DNA of 10,209 bases from positions 1-10,209 of the forward strand of contig QAXH01002161.1 in assembly GCA_004335635.1 (NCBI GenBank), given 5' to 3'. This DNA comes from Chloromonas sp. AAM2 (lineage: Eukaryota > Chlorophyta > Chlorophyceae > Chlamydomonadales > Chlamydomonadaceae). Shown one piece after another: positions 6,577-10,209 of the stretch. The position numbers and the translations under genes are program-made. The notes beneath the pieces are model-generated. The model saw only the letters and a program-made list of their open reading frames with translations, was not told where the DNA came from and ran no database searches. Each line of letters opens with the position of its first letter. The stretch's first letter is position 1.

Positions 6577-6702
6577 CTGCTTCAGGGCCTGCTGTTTTGC
6601 ATTGAGCTCGTTTTCCAAGTCCAGCTTGAGTGCGGATAGCAACTCATCCCTTGCCCTGATGCCCTCCTGGGATGATAGTAACGCCTTGTTCAGAGCCTCA
6701 GC
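6577..6702 (-). CDS. Internal exon, coiled-coil gene (clear)
   Basis: This 126-base exon lies between an acceptor with a pyrimidine-rich lead (GGTCTGTTGTAG) and a good donor (AAGCAG|GTAAAG), phase 0 at both ends. Its 42 codons read as one continuous amphipathic helix, starting AEALNKALLSSQEG and ending ELNAKQQALKQ. The other two frames are interrupted. It joins in phase with candidate exons on both sides. Confidence 0.65.
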
Positions 6703-6785
6703 CTACAACAGACCTCAGAAGCACCATTTCAAGACAGGTCAACGGCATCAAACATGCACTGCAAATAGTCCTCAAGCACAGCCAC

Positions 6786-7074
6786 CTCAATTTGGCCGCT
6801 GAGTACTGGCTGTTGCATGAGCCACAAGGAGATACGGATGAAGCACAGTGCGTTTGCTTGCACCAGCAATGCTCGACGCCTGCAAGCAAGCCTGGTCAAC
6901 AGATGCAGGTCATGTCACTCGGTCTTGCACACTCTCAGTACAATCCAAAAATCTCAGCCTGACAAGTGTACGTTGAGTTGACAGCCATGCACCCTTGGCG
7001 CATGCAAGACTCAGTAGCCTTCCAGCTAGCTCGCCTTTGTGCTCGGTGCGGGTGGGCCCCATGCATGTGATTTT
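6786..7074 (-). CDS. Internal exon with a one-base frame break
   Basis: An acceptor (TCTAATAGCAG) at 7075 is followed in phase 0 by KITCMGPTRTEHKGELAGRLL, read here in shorter form as MGPTRTEHKGELAGRLLSLA, and continues to FLDCTESVQDRVT before a TGA at 6912-6910. Protein-like sequence resumes at once in the frame one base on: DLHLLTRLACRRRALL, then ISLWLMQQPVLSG and QIE, followed by the donor GAG|GTGGCT (end 6786). Dropping one base near 6906-6915 would make a single 96-codon exon whose ends fit both neighbours in phase 0. An alternative reading uses a short intron with the acceptor at CTTGCTTGCAG (about 6882), but its phases fit less well. Confidence 0.42.
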
Positions 7075-7163
7075 CTGCTATTAGATACAATGCATGTTGC
7101 AATGAGCCAGTGCCCTGCTGCTTAGCCAACCCAGCCCATCGCCATTGCGTTTGAAACACCCAC

Positions 7164-7926
7164 CTTCTGATTATATCGGACCTCAATGAGCTGTGTTGAC
7201 AGCTTGACAACATTCAGCTGCTTAACAGCATCCCCTGCTGTTTCCTGCTGCTGCAGCAGCTGTTTCTTCATGGCTTCCACTTGCAACGCGGCTGCGCTCA
7301 CCGCCCGTTTGTCCTGTGCCGCCTGCTTCTTTGCGGCTGCTAGCTGCTCACCAACTGCCAGCACCACCAGCTGCTTCTGGGCCAGCTGCTTATGGGCGAC
7401 GTCCAGCTTCCGTGCAGCTTCCTCTGCTGCTTTCTTCGCCTGCACTGCTTGCTGTTTCAGCCGCTCATCAGCATCTCTCAGCTGCACTGCCTGTTTGGCA
7501 TGCTCACGTTGCAGCTGTTGCAGCTGCTTAGCCGGTTTGGCAGATCCACCACTCGCCGGCTGGGCTGCCCCAGCTGCAGGCTCAGCTGCTGCTGGTGCTG
7601 GGTTTAGACTGCCCAACTCTTGCTGCATTTCAGCTGCCTCCTGCACTGCTTGAAGCTGATGCTGTGCCCTTGCAAGCTCCTGACTCATGCTATCTAAGGT
7701 ATCCTGCATGAGTTGCAGTTGGCCTGCTGACTGTTGCTGTGCGTCATCAACAGCCTGCTGCAGCTCGGCATCGGCATGTTGCTTTGCTTCCGCTGCCAGC
7801 CATCTGGCTTCTGCCAGCTGTGCCACGGCTAGCGCTGTCTGCTGTTGAGCCTCGGCCACCTCATGCTGAGCCCAGTTTGTAGCAAACAGCAACTGCTGCT
7901 TCAGGCCATCAATCTCAATGTACAAC
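7164..7926 (-). CDS. Large coiled-coil exon, Ala/Gln-rich (clear)
   Basis: The acceptor TTGGTGCTCACAG precedes 7926 and the donor AATCAGAAG|GTGGGT follows 7164, giving a 763-base exon (first base completes a split codon, last codon whole). It encodes about 254 residues beginning LYIEIDGLKQQLLF. Two long heptad-like segments rich in Ala, Gln, Lys and Glu are separated by a flexible Pro/Ala/Gly linker (about residues 110-140). The plus strand here shows only shadow frames rich in Ala, Cys and Ser. Such proteins are usually structural, cytoskeletal or scaffolding, but coiled coils do not identify a family. No motor, kinase or zinc-finger motif is visible. The N-terminal extension of the frame beyond the acceptor is probably intron. 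Confidence 0.7.
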
Positions 7927-8047
7927 CTGTGAGCACCAAAGCCAACAGCCTCAATTGGACACGGTCTGCCAGGTTTTTCAAATGAGGCAGTGTTTATCAA
8001 ACGGGATGCTGAGTCCTCCTGACCATTGCTTGCTACTCTACAGTCAC

Positions 8048-8107
8048 CACACCCATGCCCTTGCATTAGTCAGGAACTCGTGTGCTTTGCGTTTTGAGCA
8101 ATTGGAC
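8048..8107 (-). CDS. Short internal exon, coiled-coil gene
   Basis: The acceptor GTTTGCATCAG ends at 8108. The exon starts by completing a codon left by the exon at 8240-8301 and reads SNCSKRKAHEFLTNARAW, basic and helical. Ending at GTGTG|GTGACT leaves phase 2, exactly what the large exon at 7926 needs. Other donors (GG|GTGTGG) break the phase. The flanking introns would be 132 and 121 bases. Confidence 0.4.
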
Positions 8108-8239
8108 CTGATGCAAACGGGCATTGAATGCCGTGACCTTACTGGCTTTGGTGTGATGCAGATGCGAATGGCACATGCAGCAATCTGATTGAGCTTGGAT
8201 AGATGATGTATTTGCCCCATTGTCCATTCCATCACTCAC

Positions 8240-8301
8240 GTTCGATACTCTTCGTCATCCACAGCTTGAATACGTTGGATCTCTTGCTGCCCTTGGATGA
8301 C
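8240..8301 (-). CDS. Internal exon, coiled-coil gene
   Basis: The 62-base exon follows CCTTCCACCAG and ends at a perfect donor (CGAAC|GTGAGT). It encodes VIQGQQEIQRIQAVDDEEYR with a split final codon. Composition is highly coding-like (Gln/Ile heptads, acidic end). Phase 0 at entry and 2 at exit agree with its downstream neighbour. An in-frame ATG 15 bases upstream of the acceptor leaves open that this is a first exon. Confidence 0.55.
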
Positions 8302-8620
8302 CTGGTGGAAGGGCATGCGGGCAACATTTAGCACAACAGCTAGCCTTCTATTGCAAGGTGGGATACTTGACACAAACAGGTCCTTATGCGCAGGTCAGAG
8401 TCTCAGGCCATGTCAAGTGTGGTCTATGAGCATTAAGCACTGCCCTGTTCTGCTTGAAAGGCACAAGACCGCGGGTGAAGTATGCGCATGAATTGATGAC
8501 ATGTCTGATCCAGACAAATGTGCGAACATGCCGAGCTCATGCACAGCTTCTGACGTCATAACCTGCATTCACGCCAAGTCTACGCTAAGTTGTGGTCAAG
8601 CAGTCCAGTGCGAAACTGAC

Positions 8621-8644
8621 CTCCGCTTTAAGCTCTTCAAATTC
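8621..8644 (-). CDS. Candidate micro-exon (24 bases)
   Basis: A strong acceptor (CCCTTTCCTTGGCAG) and a donor (GAG|GTCAGT) bracket eight codons, EFEELKAE, phase 0 at both ends and in phase with the exon at 8301. The charged heptad-like peptide fits the rest of the gene. Its shortness makes chance a serious alternative. A further possible exon (after GTGAATGCAG, near 8562) lies between it and 8301. Confidence 0.3.
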
Positions 8645-8750
8645 CTGCCAAGGAAAGGGCTCCGTCATCGAGGTGTGCAGGACGTCCTAGCGGCTGGGAA
8701 GTGCCTGTGAAAAGACAGTGTAACAACATATGCAACGAGCAGCGACAAGG

Positions 8751-8907
8751 CTAGGCTCTAGGAGCAACTGTCGCAAGAGCAGCTGACAATTCGTCGCGAA
8801 ACCGCGTTTGAACGGCACGGAAATGTGGTGGGCGGCAGTTTGTGCCTTTTGATCCCTCTTGCTCCAAATCTAGCCCATTTTTAGCCCATTGCTTAGCAAC
8901 AGCAGTG
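8751..8907 (-). CDS. Open, coding-like segment after a splice acceptor
   Basis: The acceptor CTACCACTGCAG ends at 8908. The frame then reads AKQWAKNGLDLEQEGSKG, a Cys/Pro/His turn, and FRAVQTRFRDELSAALATVA, stopping at TAG 8753-8751. Charged and hydrophobic spacing is protein-like. It may end at that stop (a separate gene end) or splice before it; GAATT|GTCAGC is one possible donor. The plus strand of the same DNA also has a charged frame, so strand choice is not certain. Confidence 0.35.
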
Positions 8908-8947
8908 CTGCAGTGGTAGCCAGAGCTTTCTGGGGCAAGGCTTGCAT

Positions 8948-9488
8948 CTACGGCGCTATTGGTCTGAAGCGGTTTGGCTGTTGCAAGCCATGGACAACTG
9001 CGTCTGTTTGCCTGCGACCGCAGTGGTGAATATTTTGCGTGGGAAGGCTTGCAATACAGGATTGTGGATCTGGCGTAGCATCAGACATCGCCAAATCCCA
9101 CCGCTTGGGAAGCAACCCACTCAGAATGTACAAGTTGCAGGAAGCGCAGCACAGCAGTCTGCGGGGAACTGTAAAGCGGAGCTCTGCACAAGCAGAGTGC
9201 TCATGCGCTGGCTGCTGCACAAGGTCGCACTTAAGCAAGGTCAGGAGAAGAAAGCCAGGCTGCGGCTTCATAGCTGTAGGCCTGACCACGCAGCATGTCA
9301 ACCTGCAAGACCTGTGCATGGACCTGTGTTCCTGACCCAGGTTAGCGTGCTGAACTGGCATGTCCTTGCAGGCCCTTTTTATCCTGAGCTCTGTCTCGTT
9401 CGTCTAGACCAAATGAGTCTGATCCACTTTCTTCAAGGCAATGGCTTTGGCAGCCTCCAGAAGACTAAAATTCTGGGTCCAAACTGAG
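8948..9488 (-). CDS. Candidate exon region near the 5' end of the minus-strand gene, with an in-frame TAG
   Basis: A long pyrimidine tract (about 9490-9525 on the minus strand) ends in an AG acceptor just before 9488. The frame then reads SLLEAAKAIALKKVDQTHLV to a TAG at 9406-9404 and continues coding-like in the same frame (TNETELRIKRACKDMPVQ) with open sequence to about 8948. Later parts are Cys-rich and less convincing, so several introns probably lie within (possible donors near 9305-9325). An upstream ATG at 9595 (context CACAATGGC, reading MACSDLDSDLS) could be the start if a weak donor at TC|GTTGGC is used; the phases then match. Confidence 0.28.
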
Positions 9489-9595
9489 CTGGTCCGGAAC
9501 AGGGGGGTTGGGGGTGTTTAAGGAAATATGAAGCCTCCCGGGGTAATCGTTTTGCAAGCCAACGATAAGTCAGAATCAAGATCTGAACACGCCAT

Positions 9596-9959
9596 TGTGA
9601 CGGGCGCAGTGCGAACAACACAATGACCCATGCTGGGTCCAGAAACGGGCTATAATCACGAAATGCCGCAGATATTGGCATGCTACGATCATATCTTTGG
9701 GCATTTCCAGGCTTGGGGTTATGGACGCCGAAACTGGCTCATGTGCCTTCCCTTGTCCTGCCTCGCCCTGCTTCCTGTGGCTGCTTGGTCGTGCCTGGCG
9801 GGCTTTGCTTCCTTGTGCGCTGTTTTGCCTGCCCTGCTGTCGCCTTCTTTGGCTAGGTTAGGCTAGGCTTTCAGTGCTGCAGTTCCTGAGTGCTTCCTGA
9901 GCTTGTCACGGCCGTGTTCGGCTGGACCCAATCTGTAAGCTCTTGACCACCATTTCCAG
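9596..9959. other. Spacer between divergently read genes; pyrimidine-rich tract
   Basis: No exon is supported. From about 9738 to 9850 the plus strand is strongly C/T-rich with repeated CCTTG, CCTGCC and TGCTT motifs, followed by overlapping GGCTAGG repeats (9850-9868). This could be a promoter or leader region shared by the two outward-reading genes, or a long intron of the plus-strand gene. Confidence 0.35.
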
Positions 9960-10209
9960 GCAGCCCATGAGCGTGACTCAGGGGCTGACTGGAGCACACT
10001 GAGCCAATCCCAGCTCACCCATGCAGCACAAGAGGCATTTGTCAGCATGCTACGGGCGGCCTGCGCAAAGTCAGCCACTATTGTGTCCAAAACTGCCACA
10101 CCTGAAGGTCTGCAAGGGTCCTTGTACACAGACTGCCGGGTGCAGCTTGCCCGTGACAGCTCTGGTAAGCCATTCGCAGCGACTTACACGTTGGGCATTC
10201 AGTACCCTG
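9960..10209 (+). CDS. Plus-strand exon running off the right edge, function unknown
   Basis: A textbook acceptor (TTGACCACCATTTCCAG) ends at 9959 and the frame stays open to the window edge: AAHERDSGADWSTLSQ, then AAQEAFVSMLRAACAKSATI, then LQGSLYTDCRVQLARDSSG. A TAA lies 21 bases before the exon in this frame, so an intron upstream is needed. A good donor, TCTG|GTAAGC, at 10165 could end the exon at 10164; otherwise it runs on. The mixed composition with helices and a probable beta segment suggests a globular domain, but I do not recognise it. The antisense frame is a shadow. Confidence 0.5.

Noticed and set aside
7186..7653. Plus-strand open frames rich in Ala, Cys and Ser
   Set aside because: They are antisense shadows of the coiled-coil exon on the minus strand, produced by its CAG/GCT-rich codons.
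9492..9512. G-rich run as a G-quadruplex
   Set aside because: Only two long G runs are present; on the minus strand it is better explained as an acceptor pyrimidine tract.
1..10209. tRNA or rRNA genes
   Set aside because: I saw no cloverleaf with a TTCGANNC-type loop and no conserved rRNA segment on either strand; this was by eye only.

Overview
This window looks like nuclear DNA of a eukaryote, most likely a chlorophyte green alga of the Chlamydomonadales (Haematococcus or a relative is a guess, not a match). The reasons are short spliced exons with GT...AG borders and introns of about 80-130 bases, CAG/CTG-rich coding with many Ala/Gln coiled coils, abundant minisatellites, and a TGTAA motif (the usual green-algal polyadenylation signal) just after one stop codon. 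No bacterial operons, tRNA, rRNA or CRISPR array were seen. All exon borders below are hand-called from splice motifs, reading phase and protein-like composition.

Left part (1-1635): a probable terminal exon of a minus-strand gene at 42-127, then about 620 bases of minisatellite (12-13 bp units at 397-576 and five units of about 90 bp at 577-1020), then some 600 bases with no gene I trust, although a TATA-like box lies at 1248-1255. Middle-left (1636-4050): the most unusual part. A plus-strand reading region (2391-3139) carries hallmarks of the transposon/virus polymerases (TV-Pol, a DNA polymerase A-related family known from virophages, polinton-like viruses and related transposons), but it has a one-base frame break and stops short of the expected C-terminal motif. 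On the minus strand it is flanked by a 198-residue proline-rich ORF (3265-3861), which converges on it, and a small helical ORF interrupted by one TGA (1636-1941), which diverges from it. These may be remnants of one integrated virus-like element.

Middle (4050-4900): a 9 x 12 bp tandem array, a 21-bp doublet and weak exon candidates. From 4901 to about 9600 the minus strand holds a chain of phase-compatible exons for coiled-coil proteins. One gene seems to end with TAG at 6278-6280. A second, downstream on the same strand, runs from about 6046 to a TGA at 4901-4903 with a lysine/arginine-rich nuclear-localisation-like patch. The exons at 6577-6702 and 7164-7926 are the clearest. The exon at 6786-7074 needs a one-base frame correction.

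Right end (9600-10209): a spacer with a pyrimidine-rich stretch, then a plus-strand exon that runs off the window. It is transcribed away from the minus-strand gene. The recurring single-base breaks suggest a draft assembly with indels, decayed genes, or both.
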